From the NCBI GenBank assembly GCA_946406115.1, contig OX291562.1, forward strand, positions 1,394,001 through 1,458,000: 64,000 nucleotides of DNA, written 5' to 3'. The notes beneath the pieces were generated by a model. That model did no database searches. It was not told the DNA's origin and saw nothing but the letters and a program-made list of their open reading frames with translations. Below, one piece after another: positions 32,312 through 43,167 of this stretch; within the stretch, counting starts at the first letter, position 1; each line of letters opens with the position of its first letter. The position numbers were made by a program, and so were the translations under genes. Source of the DNA: Apoda limacodes (lineage: Eukaryota > Arthropoda > Insecta > Lepidoptera > Limacodidae).

Positions 32312-32627
32312 AACACCATAATCCTACTAATATGATAAATGTGAAAGTTTGTATGTTTGTTACTCAATCACGCTTCAACCACTGGACGGATCGGGATAAA
32401 ACTTGGCATTAATATTGGTTAGGTCCTGGAATAGCATATAAGCTTCTTTTTATCCATAAAAAATTCAAAAGTTCCTGCGGTAATAACTATAACAGAGTTA
32501 AACGAACTATTGCTGCACCTATAGCATGCTGTAGCAATTCATTGGTATAAGTAATTAATTAATTAATTGAAGTTAATTAAGGAGTTACACGCCGATAACC
32601 GAATTTAGGGCGGGCTGGCAAAGTCTA
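32312..32627 (+). repeat. dispersed non-autonomous repeat (lepidopteran type)
   Basis: Begins AATCCTACTAATATGATAAA, then GTGAAAGTTTGTATGTTTGT and CTGGACGGATCGGGATAAAA, and ends GGGCGGGCTGGCAAAGTCTA. I recognise this outline as a very common lepidopteran repeat, possibly Helitron-like; the class is inference. Next to it, 32690-32760 has a GGACGGACGGACATACAGAC tract. Confidence 0.6.
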
Positions 32628-32952
32628 GTACACCATAATAAAAAATATAAAATTTTAGGCTTCTACTTACCTCGGTCTAAAAGATAAAGCTCTTCAAAGG
32701 TCGGACGGACGGACATACAGACAGACACAGAGCGTAGGCTCAATAATAGGACGGGACCCAAAACTCATTATCATAAAGGTATAAGTAATGAACAAGCTGA
32801 GACAGAATAATATGCTCTTATTGTGTCTTAAGTACTTGATAAGCTATGGGAAATGTCAGGATTAGATAAAGCGGGACTCGGGGAAATACAATGATTAATC
32901 GGAAATCGCCTCAAATCGTAACGTTATTATAAAGTTTATAATTATTCAGAGC

Positions 32953-33173
32953 TTATGACCATGACCTTGATCGACGGAGAGAGTTCTTTTTCCATTGTCT
33001 TGTCTCGCCTCCAACTTCATCGTTAGTAGCTAGCAGTACTTTGTTGCTACGACCCTTAACCGCCCTTGGCATTGTTTCTTGTCCTTGGTCATTATCCAGT
33101 TCCACATCGGTCGCGTCGTCCCCACTTCCTGTTTCCGACTTCTTGAACAAGACCAACTGGAATTAGTTTGACC
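32953..33173 (-). other. candidate exon or small ORF of unknown function
   Basis: The minus-strand frame from about 33173 to a stop at 32953 has a balanced, highly charged composition (KSETGSGDDATDVELDNDQG, then KGRSNKVLLATNDEVGGE and WKKNSLRRSRSWS). That is unlike the AT-rich surroundings. Just upstream on the same strand is AAACTAATTCCAG, usable as a splice acceptor. It lies about 3.6 kb downstream of the Oamb stop on the same strand, so it could be an alternative last exon, part of a neighbouring gene, or chance. No family recognised. Confidence 0.3.
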
Positions 33174-34189
33174 GTTAACGTAGATCGCGTGCTGTGATAC
33201 GGTCAGGGAGGGAAACTACTAATGTAATGGAAATTGTACAGATTTGAGAATTTGATATTTTAGAAATGCTTTGTTTTATTTTTGTTCTGTTATAAATTAC
33301 ACCAACTAATATATAAATGGAAAAGTCTATTTGTTTATTTGTTTGCTTTTTCTCAACGTCCAGTAATAGAGTAGAAGTAGACTAATGAACAACTAAGTCT
33401 ACAAGGGTTTAGTTTTTAGACAGCTAAGAACCCTAAAAGTGTATAAAAATAAAACCAAAGTATGTAACATCTCGTATATTAGTAATACAATATTTTTTAT
33501 AATATTTATCAATCACACGCAGAGTACAGTACGGTACACTAACAAACATCTATATTACTTTAGATCTGAGAATATCTCAGAAATTTGCTTTTTAAAATCT
33601 TAAACATAAATTTACCTTGAACACTTTACATTATCAGTTAACTTAGAACCGTAAATTAGACTCTGTAAAATTAATCAATTTAAAGAAGCTTCTCAGATAA
33701 GCTATATATAGTTTAAATATATATATATTCAAGATATTACTCATTGATAAATGAAAGATTTAAACAAATAACTTGACACTGGAGAAACTAAAAAGAGTTA
33801 AAGACTTAAAAAAATTGATTGCTTCAATTAAAATTAATATACTTATTTAAATCTAAAGTGAAGGACGGACTAGAACATTTCTGCTTCACATTTTATATTT
33901 AAATTTATACAATAATATATGAGTTATTATAAAAATTATTGCAAGCTTTGAAATAAGTAACCAGCATGCGTAATAGTTACAAAAATAATAATAATTTCTA
34001 ATTTGATAAATAAATATTAACTACTATTACTTATATATTTATCTTTATTAAAATATTAAACAGAAACAATAAATTAATTGATGAAATAATAGTAATAGTC
34101 CAGCACTTTAAACATTTATAAGATCTATTTTTGTTTGGTTTCCCTGTCGCTGTCGCTTTCGACAACCATTATTCATAAGATCTATTGAA
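33174..34189. other. AT-rich non-coding stretch
   Basis: No ORF or repeat of note. It contains TATA-type simple sequence near 33700-33730. Confidence 0.5.
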
Positions 34190-34440
34190 TTATTATAAAT
34201 TTTATATAAGTTCAACATCAATCAACATCGAGTCAGCCTCTACACATCTGCTGCTGGATATAGGGCTCATTTTGAGATTTTAGAAACAAACGGTTCTAAG
34301 GCGCTCGCAACCAGCGACTTGCAGCAGCATTAGCTAGGTCGTCAGTCCACCCTGCAAGAGGCTGCTTCAGACCACCGACTTAACGAGCTATGCTGCTGCC
34401 CACAACTACTTACTAATCGTTTGAGCTATCCCAGCAACGA
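34190..34440 (+). repeat. degraded RTE-type LINE 3' region
   Basis: CTGCTGCTGGATATAGGGCT and AACCAGCGACTTGCAGCAGC then GTCGTCAGTCCACC follow the outline of a very common lepidopteran RTE-type LINE end. Highly diverged; assignment from memory of the family. Confidence 0.5.
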
Positions 34441-34532
34441 AATTTCTTCTACAGATTTTGTCTATTGCTATTATAGACATATTATAATGAACTAAATGAT
34501 TTGGAGCTTAACTAAGTATGATGGCAACATTT

Positions 34533-34990
34533 GTTAAACATGGTTGAGCGAAGCGATGGCTGATTCATGTGTCATACTCGTCAACGGGTGCCGCCAGTGG
34601 AGGCTGGTCTGCTCTTCAAAACCTCTTTGTATTCTTAGTATTTAGTCTTACTTTTTTGTTTTGTTCATCAATACTGTAAGACATTGATTATTTCTAAGTG
34701 ATGAATACATAAACTATCTTTTTTTTATATTCTGCATTTGGATACTTATAAATTTCATGTTTTTTATGTTTGTAATGGAAAGTTTCCTTCTAAGATGGGA
34801 AGGGGATTTTCCAATATTTTAATTAACGCTGTAAGAGAAAGGGAGAAAAGAAATGCCTTTGCTGAGTTTCTTGCCAGTTCTTCTCAGTACAAGGTCTGTC
34901 GCCCTATGGACTTACAAACCGATAGCGTAGTGACGTTCATAAGTGCTCAAATTAAATTATTATAGCATAAATTGAATAAATGATATTGAT
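34533..34990 (+). repeat. dispersed repeat S, copy 1 (LINE-tail or SINE-like)
   Basis: Begins GTTAAACATGGTTGAGCGAA, contains GGTGCCGCCAGTGGAGGCTG and TTTCTTGCCAGTTCTTCTCA, and ends GAATAAATGATATTGATTGATT. It matches 43506-43977 over the whole length. The last third resembles a tail shared by several lepidopteran LINEs and SINEs. No coding. Confidence 0.75.
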
Positions 34991-36430
34991 TGATTCCAGG
35001 TCTCGGTCCCAGATTGTAGACTTTCCTCTTTAAGCATTAATTAGGTTATTTGGATTAGAAGACAACATAGTGACAAAAATGTAATTCACCTTAACTTAAA
35101 CAAATGGAACTCAACTATTTTTATTATTGAAACTCGACTTGATTCGGTTAACTTATTCGGTGGCACAATGACTAAAATGTTATTTACTTAAACTAAAACG
35201 GTATCTCATAGAAGATATGAATTATTAATTTTAAAGGGTAAATTGAAAATAATGGGTTATAGGCTGCACATTTGCTGGATGAGTAGAGTTTGAAGAACGA
35301 AACGTGAGATGAGTCCGTCAATAATACAAATCCAGCGAGGGCCTTACGGCCACGACTTGTATAGAGCTTTATTCAAAAATACAAATAAAGAAACAGAAAT
35401 TTTATGACAGAATTTAATTAAAAATAAAAAGTTGAAAAAGAGGTATTTGAAAAATTTGACAGACTTAGGAGCACACGAGCAACTTTCGAGGATACTAAGG
35501 ATGGCGGTGTGCGCTATGCCTTATAGTTCTTATTAAAGGTACATCAGTATGTGTCGCTACTATTGCAGGATATTAATATAATCAGTTTCTCTTCATAAAA
35601 GGCATTAATTAATAAAAGGTTGAATTAATTAAATTTTTAGACATTCTGTTCCAGACTTAATACTTACATAAAAGTATCTATACAAAAACTCTATGATACT
35701 TATAGAGGTATGTTATACAAATATATAAGCACAAAAACGTGCTCAAATCTAGGAGTTTTTTTTTTTAATTACCAGATCTTAACTCTAGTAAAACTTGAAC
35801 TCACGAGCACTAAGAACTAGATAGACACCAGCCAAGTTGTACTGTAAACTAGTCCTTATCACCACAAGTAAGCTAGTTTAGTAAAAAAAAATAAAAGATA
35901 ATTTAAGAAAATTACGCTTTAATTAAAAACGGATTTTATGATCATCCTTTGCACTCATACTCGGAGGCACTATACGATCAGTCCATTATTCTTTAACTAG
36001 GCAAGAATCATTCATTAGTCGTGCTAAGTTTCGCAAAATTGGAAAAAAAGGTCCAGGTAATTCACATCTGGTTCCAAGTAATAACCAATAGTTAAATAAG
36101 TAGTAAACAATTATAAAGCAGCGCTTGGATTCCTATAATTGAATAAGAATGAAATTAGCGAAGTCCAAACAGTCTTTTCAATAAATAACTCACATTTAAC
36201 TCTAACATTATCTCATTATCAATAAATAACTCACATTTAACTCTAACATTATCTATTTACATTAAAATAAACACATTAATCTCGTAATAACGAGGTAATC
36301 GATTTATCTTTCTGTTGCAGAATACCTAAACACAGATGAGTGCAACTTTATGTTTATTTTTGTAATACCCATTACATTTTAAGTCATCAAATTTTATTGA
36401 TGAATTAATTAACCTTAATATTACATGACG
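34991..36430. other. AT-rich stretch with one short direct duplication
   Basis: No gene recognised. A 41-bp unit is present twice (from 36178 and 36219; begins TCAATAAATAACTCACATTT). A short GC-richer patch lies near 35325-35360. Confidence 0.5.
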
Positions 36431-36609
36431 TATATTATATTAACTACTAAATACACGCGACGGTCGCTTGGAACTGAGGGTTTTTCCGCCGCGAATTTGT
36501 CCGTCACCTGAAAAAACAATTTTGTTTTAAATTATATCTATAAATTATACTACCTAGTACTTGGCTATGACTTTGTTATTTTTAAAGCAAAATATATTTC
36601 TGAGTTCTG

Positions 36610-36800
36610 TTATTGCGAAGCGCTATTAGTGTTCTGCTCCTGGTATAAGTGTTGTTATATAGTTACCCGTTGTCGCTTGTGCTAGCATTTTAAGTGTTCT
36701 ACTCCTGGTACCAGAGCAAATGCAATTGTTCTGTATAGTTACCTGTTGTCGCTTGTGCTAGCGCTGTTAGTGTTCTGCTCCTGATCTTCGAGTGAGTGAG
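36610..36800. repeat. local imperfect triplication overlapping the Oamb 3' end
   Basis: Blocks of about 70 bp from 36622, 36694 and 36767 share AGTGTTCTGCTCCTG-like starts, and the first two share GTTGTCGCTTGTGCTAGC ends. The block at 36740-36780 also encodes the last residues of the receptor. Confidence 0.7.
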
Positions 36801-36913
36801 AGTGTTGTTGTCGGTCTCGGTTGGAAGTGCGGCCACGGCCCGAGCCCTCTGACCCACGCCGCGCTCCGCCGCCGCCGCAGAAACACTTGCAGATTATACG
36901 TTTGAAGGCAAAC
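36739..36913 (-). CDS. Oamb: Oamb exon: C-terminal tail
   Basis: The acceptor GTGTTCAG precedes 36913. The first G completes the Arg of DFR, then FAFKRIICKCFCGGGGARRG (helix 8 with Cys residues that could be palmitoylated) and a Ser/Asn-rich tail to TAA at 36741-36739. The stop lies in ACAACAGGTAACT, which could equally act as a splice donor, so an isoform with another 3' exon is possible. Confidence 0.85.
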
Positions 36914-39900
36914 CTGAACACAAACCAATTATCGTTTTTGTTCGTATAATAGTATCTTTTCAGATACTTTAGCCTTCTAAGTTCCATATTGTTTTTAAAG
37001 TACAAAAACTATAATCTATACATTCCCTGAAGTAAGAAGACCCATGTTTCCATTTACTTGGGAGAATGAACAGCGACAATGTTTATCCTTTTTTTAATAT
37101 TAATGTATCTTTTACTGCATTAAGTGCTTTTATCAATAAAATGAAATAAATAATTAGCTATACTAAGATAGTAATTTCCAGTTAAGCCTTTAATCAATGT
37201 GAATTAACAAAATTTTATCAGATATCGTTATAAGATAAAACTAGTACCTTAACTAGTATTAAAAACATTTTTATTACCTAAAATCTTTGGAGAACAGTGC
37301 ATAAATCAACGGATTTATTGCAGAGTTACAGTAACCAAGCCAGAAAAGGACGGAGAAGATGATGGGCGCAACGCAGTCACCGCAGAAGGCGCGCACCACG
37401 TACACGCTGAAGAACGGCAACCAACAAAACACGAAGCCACCAACGATGATACCCAGGGTCTTTGCCGCTTTGGTTTCCATCCTAAAGCGTTTTACCTAAA
37501 GTAAAAATAAGATTGAATGCAACACATTAACAAAAACTATAAATAAAATGTGTATAGTATTGATTATATTAAGATAATTAATTCTATCTGAGATAAAACT
37601 GTATAAATTAACAATTTTGCTACCAAAATTATAACAAAGACAATAAATTGTTAACATAGAATTTATCACTCAAAATGTATTTTTAGAGATTACACTAAAA
37701 ATCAAAGTGTTAAATATAATATGTGAAATTCAAATCAATATTTAATGTAATAGTGTAATGTAAAAACAACCACTTAATTTTAGCAAGTTTTTAGTAAGTT
37801 AAGTATTACAAATACTAATTCAATTAACAAATAAATAACTGTACTTAACCTGAGCTTTGATATTTCTCTTCCCCATCCTTCGAGTCCTTGGCTTGTTTTC
37901 GTCGTTGTACTCATCATACAAAGGGCCCGGAGTCAGGTGGTGTGGAGGTCGGACTCTAAGCCGGCTTTCTGTCAGTTCCCTCCCGTCTCTCTCGTAGTGG
38001 ACGGCGTATAGTGATGGACTCGGAGACCTACTCGGAGAGCGGGAGTTCTCAATGGTCGGGCATATTTGTTCCGACGATGGATATGAAACGGAGATTTTCA
38101 CTTTTTCGTGTGCTCTTCTTGCACTTGAATGTCTTGATGATTTAACAAAAAAAAGTAGATATGTACATACTATCAATATAAGGACTCATAATATTTATTT
38201 ATTAGCACCGACTTTTAAGAATATACCTTCTAGTGAATTGAAAAATACCAATTTACTCAGAAATTTATTTTTCACGAAAATTGTAATAATCTATAAGACA
38301 AACAGTTAATAGAAAAATTAAAATGTTAAATAGACTTATACCTTCTTAAACGTTCTGGGGAGGCACTAAGTGATGTACTGGTGGAATGATTTGATGCTGT
38401 AGACATCGGAGATCCGTGAGGCCTTGCTGATCCTCTGCCCCGATGTATACGCAAAGTTAGACGATTGTCATCAAAACGACTTCCCATACCTTTTCCTACA
38501 CAACACAAAAATGTACGCATATTACAATCTACTATGATTTTTTTAATTGAACAAATTATAATTGAAATTAAAAGATATTTAATTTAATATATTTAATTAC
38601 CTTTGGTTGTTCTGAATCCCTGGTTGATAGCTTTAGTAGTTCTTACAGCTGCCTTGTATATCCTCCAGTAAAAGAACAACATGACAAACATCGGTATATA
38701 AAAGGAACCGAGTGCTGAGTAGACCACGTAGCCGGCGTCGTTAGTCAGCTCGCAGGTCCAAGGACACGGCGGATGTGGAGACCAACCATCTTTCAGCTCT
38801 GCTTCGTCAGGCTGTCATCGAAATACATTCCATAAACTATTTTTTTATACAGTAAAAATAAGATTATGCTTGTAATTTATTTCCTAAATTAATGAAATAG
38901 CAACAAAGTTATAGTTCCTACTAAAGACAGTGGGCGTAAAAAAAATATATCTAAGAAATACAAGGCTGGTTCCTATGGAAGCTTGTAACCGGTACATATC
39001 TCAAAGGTCAGCCATGAAATCAAACCCAAATCGATTTGTATATTCTGCAAACACTGACGATAGAAGGCAACATATAGGAAAATTACTTCTTTTTCTTCTT
39101 AGGGTGCTATTTAGTTTAGTTTAGTTAGCTACCACCAAACAGCAGTGTCTTGAATTCCGATCCAGCTCTACAAGTTGTCACTCCATGCTATTTGTCTTCC
39201 TCGTTTTTCCTTTATTTCATTCAATAATGTTTTTATTAAATGATATTTTTAATGTTAGTACAAGTATCTATATTATACATCTTTCGGATCTTTAATATTT
39301 CATGGAAGAAAAAAGTAAAAAATGTCGTGGTACAAAATATAATGTATAGAAAACTAGAAATTAGAAACAAGAAACAATCAGTTTCTTCCATGAAATATTA
39401 AACATTCATGTATAGATCCACATTTCGAAAACATTTAGTTTTGAATCAATGTTTGCATTTAGAGTCCATCTCTCGGCACCGTACAGAAGCACTGGAAGAA
39501 CATAACATTTTACCATTCTCCATTTAAGTTAAGTTGAAATATCTTTGTTTATAATGTGTTTATACATTTTTGTAGAAGTAGTTAAAGTTAGCTAGATTGA
39601 GTGAGATACAAATATCTTTTTCCGGGTTTCTGTTTTTGTTCAGCCAGCTACTCAAATACCTATATTTTTGAACTTATTTCATATAACTTATTTCAAGTGA
39701 CAGAGTATTTCATTCTTTTCTATAATTCTTGCTGATGACTATGTTTTTATTTTCGATTTTTTAATTTTTAAGGCCAAAGTCCTTCACTTTTGCGTTAAAA
39801 AGGTCTAACAAAAGTGCACAATGATGATAGTATCATCAGCGTACCTTTAAGTATTGATTGATGTTCGACTGTATTTTATTCCTGTTTCTATTTTCCTCCA

Positions 39901-41684
39901 AAGACTTCGTGGAAGATAGATTTGATTTTTAAATTGAACAGATTTTGTGACAAAATACATCTCTGACAAACGCATGATGGATTTAAATTGTCTGACATAT
40001 GCCATTTAGTACTAAATTAATAGAAAAAATAAACTAAATTTAAATTAGTGAGCTTCAACGTATACCAGGACACCATGATCGCCTATTAATAAGTTGAGTT
40101 TTAGTAGTGACAAGATGCTTAAAAATGCGTGAAAAAGCATATACTGTCGTAGTTGCACTCATAAAGTGCCAGTAGTGTCATGATGTTTGTAAAAACACTT
40201 AAATCTGGAGCACAATAACTTTGATCAATCACGGAAAGGATACCGTTAAGATGTCATCAAAAAGCAAAACCATACAAAAACATGGCTCGCGACAATATTT
40301 ACAATACACAAATTTATTCTTGTTGCTTGAAACAAGAACTCTGCGGATGCGTCAGCCATAGGCTGCAATAACCGCTTACCAACAGGCAGATCGCAAGCTT
40401 GTTCGACTACAACTTTAGACACTCGACACTTAACATTGATCGCCTGGTTGTTGAATAGTAAAGGGTGTATGCTTTAGAAGCAAACAACGATACCAGCAAA
40501 TCTTCTTATTCTGAGTAACTGTCGACTTTTTCGATTTTATTTTTTTATACCACTAAGGTGGCAAAAAAGCATACGGTCCGCCTGGTGCTATGTTTTAAAT
40601 ACAGGCGGAAAAACTGACAATGACTCGGATAGCATCGAAAGAAAACGATACGTATCGCTCTTCATACATTTCTTTATCGCTTATGTTCAGTACCGCGTTC
40701 ATAGTACGAAGTAGGTTAAGCGGCGCGGTCATTCAGAGTTAACAAACCATTTTTTGATAAAGCGCGTATGGTTTAAAACCGTACCATAAAACGTTTGTAT
40801 TCCCTGTAGTAGGCGTTAGGGTCATTGTTTTCTTTTCCGCCTGAATTTGAAACATACTTTAGCTATTCTTCCCTGTCATATATTATTGACTCTCACATAA
40901 GCCATTTCAGCTTCACTTTATTTAAAAATTCCTTCATCCAAAAAAAATCGCCTTTGTAACAGTGAGGTCAACGGAAGCCTGTTTGCACATGGATTAAATT
41001 TCGGAATCATTCGCGTTATTATTATTTTGCCAAAATTACAGAATTTTAATATTACATACTTTAATATATATATTTATATACATATATATTAATATATATT
41101 CCATTTCGTATGAAGACATCAAGTATCAATTATGAAAAAAATTCTGTGTAAAAAACTAATAAAATAATTCTCTTAATAAATTTCAGGGACGAGCAATTTT
41201 AATGTGTGCAGTAAACGTTTACAAGAACCCTTCGCTCTACATGCTTCTAACGCGAATTAAATATAAAACATTCGTTTTTGCAGTCCAGCGCAGTACCACT
41301 TCAATAAATTACAGAAAGCTACGAACGACTGTAATAAAATCTTACTCACTGCGTCCAATTCATTTGCACTAAACTTTAGCTCTTCTCATCGCTAAGGTTT
41401 TTGGTTTTCAATATAAACGTGTTTTTAAATCAAATCATCAAAATTACCTTTTTGTCTTTCCATCCAACTAACGGTGGAAAACAAATGACGAAGGAGAGCA
41501 CCCAAAGCCCACCGATGAGCGCTTTGGCCCTCTTCCTGCTCATGATGCTGGGGTAGCTGACGGGCCGCGTCACCGCCACATACCGGTCCAGGGAGATGGC
41601 GCACAGGTTCAGGATCGACGCCGTACACATCCACACGTCGACCGCCAGCCACACCGAGCACCACACCGAGCCGAAGATCCATAC
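36739..41684 (-). CDS. Oamb: alpha-adrenergic-like octopamine receptor (Oamb type), six exons seen, 5' exon(s) missing
   Basis: G-protein-coupled receptor for octopamine in the plasma membrane; insect relatives signal through calcium and are needed for learning and ovulation. The exons 41448-41684, 38601-38811, 38342-38495, 37850-38132, 37278-37495 and 36739-36913 total 1278 bp, 426 codons with stop. All have AG/GT junctions and matching phases. Seen: Asp3.32 in WLAVDVWMCTAS, the DRY box in LDRYVAVTRP, TM5 with SALGSFYIPM, RTTKAINQGFRTTKG at the start of loop 3, SRFDDNRLTLRIHRGRG, GKRNIKAQVKRFRMETKAAK, CWLPFF in TM6 and NSAINPLIYALFSKDFR in TM7. These match Drosophila Oamb segments from memory. 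The N-terminus with TM1-TM2 was not found up to 64000. No disruption is seen, so the gene is probably functional. TE relics fill its largest visible intron. Confidence 0.93.
37278..37495 (-). CDS. Oamb: Oamb exon: TM6 and TM7
   Basis: Begins VKRFRMETKAAKTLG after TTTTACTTTAG. TM6 has FCWLPFF, the third extracellular loop has RAFCGDCVAP, and TM7 has LGYCNSAINPLIYALF (NPxxY). It ends AG with donor GTAATAAAA. 218 bp. Confidence 0.95.
37850..38132 (-). CDS. Oamb: Oamb exon: distal part of intracellular loop 3
   Basis: Starts after TCATCAAG with RHSSARRAHEKVKISVSYPS and ends KRNIKAQ before donor GTTAAGTA. Rich in Ser, Arg and Pro (RSPSRSPSPS), with several possible phosphorylation sites. 283 bp, phase 2 to 0. 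Confidence 0.88.
38342..38495 (-). CDS. Oamb: Oamb exon: proximal part of intracellular loop 3
   Basis: After acceptor TTGTGTTGTGTAG; encodes KGMGSRFDDNRLTLRIHRGR, then a Ser/Thr-rich stretch and SASPERLRR before donor GTATAAGT. 154 bp. The upstream intron is only 105 bp. Confidence 0.9.
38601..38811 (-). CDS. Oamb: Oamb exon: extracellular loop 2, TM5, start of loop 3
   Basis: Found by eye because it has no ATG: acceptor TTTCGATGACAG, then PDEAELKDGWSPHPPCPWTC with the conserved loop-2 Cys, ELTNDAGYVVYSALGSFYIP and MFVMLFFYWRIYKAAV (TM5), ending TTK before donor GTAATTAA. 211 bp, phase 0 to 1. Confidence 0.92.
39375..40010 (-). pseudogene. RTE-type LINE relic in the Oamb intron
   Basis: Reading the minus strand: MYFVTKSVQFKNQIYL, LPRSLWRKIETGIKYSRTSI, then RYADDTIII (RT catalytic box, near 39828-39843). 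With stops and frame changes VQKYRYLSSWLNKNRNPEKD and a WTLNAN-like piece near 39450 follow. This order fits the RT and C-terminal part of RTE-type elements. Heavily decayed, no ends recognised. Confidence 0.65.
40350..40412 (+). repeat. CR1-like LINE 3' tail fragment
   Basis: CCATAGGCTGCAATAACCGC, TTACCAACAGGCAGATCGCA and AGCTTGTTCG are a diverged version of the family 3' end seen at 1805-1850 and elsewhere. Within the Oamb intron. Confidence 0.65.
40541..40590 (-). repeat. CR1-like LINE 3' tail fragment, opposite strand
   Basis: TTTATACCACTAAGGTGGCA and CATACGGTCCGCCTG are the reverse complement of the family tail. It ends after about 45 bp. Its tail and the fragment at 40350 point toward each other. 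Confidence 0.75.
40591..41440. other. rest of the large Oamb intron
   Basis: No coding seen. TATA-type simple sequence at about 41060-41100. Confidence 0.5.
41448..41684 (-). CDS. Oamb: Oamb exon: TM3 and TM4
   Basis: After acceptor TTTTGGTGATAG: VWIFGSVWCSVWLAVDVWMC (disulfide Cys and Asp3.32), CAISLDRYVAVTRPVSYPSI, then TM4 LIGGLWVLSFVICFPPLVGW and KDKK before donor GTAATTTT. 237 bp, phase 0. Its GC-rich codons stand out from the AT-rich intron. Confidence 0.95.
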
Positions 41685-41908
41685 CTATCACCAAAATGTT
41701 ATTATATTAGTAGGTCCACAGCAAATTGTATCTACAAAAACACTGCAACACTATTTAATAGCCGTTGGAGATATGTTAAGTGAACTTAAAATATCAAAAC
41801 AAACCGTGTTGAAAGCATTGCTAAAGATTAGTAGAGAGAGTATAGTGACTTGTTTATGTTTCTTGTCTTCTTGGATATCAAGTATACAAGAACCGTAGCC
41901 GTACTATG

Positions 41909-42275
41909 TAATCGAACCAGAGTGGAATCCAGACTAAAAACGATCAATTACTATTTAACGGAACCAGTGTGGAAGTCAGACTGAAAACGATAAAGTACCA
42001 TTTAACGGAACCAGAGTGAAAGTCTGACCGAAAACGATAAGTACCATTTAACGGAACCAGAGTGGAAGTCAGACTGAAAACGATTAGTACTATGAAACGG
42101 AACCAGTGTGGAAATCAGACTGAAAACGATCAAGTACTATGTACGTAACCAGAGTGGAAGCCAGATTGAAAACGATCAAATACTTAAACAAGATCTTATA
42201 ACGTAACCAGAGTGGAAGCCAGACTAAAAACGGTCAAGTACTTAAACAAGATCTTGTAAAGTAACCAGAGTAGAA
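41909..42275. repeat. minisatellite, about seven units of roughly 50-55 bp
   Basis: Each unit contains AACCAGAGTGGAAGTCAGAC (or close variants) followed by TGAAAACGAT. Starts are near 41914, 41961, 42014, 42055, 42102, 42145 and 42200. Later units change from TACTATTTAACGG to CTTAAACAAGATCTT, so the array has two sub-types. It lies upstream of the TM3 exon, presumably in the next Oamb intron. Confidence 0.85.
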
Positions 42276-43167
42276 CTTTTGAAAGAAAATGTAAGATAGA
42301 AATAGGACGGCTTAGGTTTTTTAAAACATAGGATCATCGTCTGCCACAGATTAAGCTGCCACTGGAAATAAAAATAATTAGGAATGAAGAATAGGAATAA
42401 GGATATGATCTCGAGGATGTGAATAATGATACTACATGTAGATATGTAGATACTACTACTAAATTATACTACCTATACCCAACCAGTTTCGAACAGATTA
42501 GTTAACCAAAAGGTACTTATCTGGACGCTTACAATAATTAAGTTGAAAAAGTTAGCGACTTTGTAACAGTCTATAAATAAAAATGTCTTCATTAAATTAT
42601 GATTAAGTAGACCTATTTTGGACGTGTGCGTGTGGAGAGGGTATAACCACAGTTTAGTGTCAAAACAGTTTATGGTTTCGTGCCAAACCTTAATATGCAC
42701 AAGTTTTATAAATTAAACGCAAAAAAACTTACAAAGAATTTTGTAGATTTGGCAAATCGTTTTAGATCGAAGCATAAAAAAACTAGTTTATAACGTTTTA
42801 TATCTACGTATATAAGTAAGTAATTTGCTTCTCCAATTTTACATGATACATACATAAAGAAAACTATTTCATTTTCAACCTTAGTTTTACCTGTGTACCT
42901 TCTGTAAGTAAATTAGATTTAGTTTTATTTTTATTTAGTTAATTACTATTTTGTAATGTAACGTAAATGTTACTTCTTTTTGCGTTTGCTTTTATTAAAA
43001 TAACTTATTTGACGATACTACCGACAAAAGTTGATGTAGAGGAAGCTCTGTATTTTATAGTACGGTGAAAACATAAGTACCTACATAATATATTAAATAC
43101 CTTGAATTTTAAAAGTAGTTAAAATTTTGTTTTGTTAAGTGAAGTTATTGCAAATGAATACAAAAAA
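42276..43167. other. AT-rich stretch, no gene recognised
   Basis: No motif or repeat beyond simple AT-rich sequence. The minus-strand search for TM1-TM2 of Oamb was negative here. Confidence 0.5.

Noticed and set aside
34738..34965. 75-codon open frame
   Set aside because: It lies inside dispersed repeat S, and the other copy of S does not keep it open.
35280..35350. hammerhead ribozyme (CGAAAC and GATGAGTCCGTC nearby)
   Set aside because: The conserved CUGANGA core is not present (GTGAGATGAG instead) and I cannot build the three stems.
36430..36510. extra Oamb exon after a GTTTTTTCAG acceptor on the minus strand
   Set aside because: Joined to the potential donor at the stop, it would give a stop codon at once in the required phase. 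Kept only as a low-weight isoform idea.
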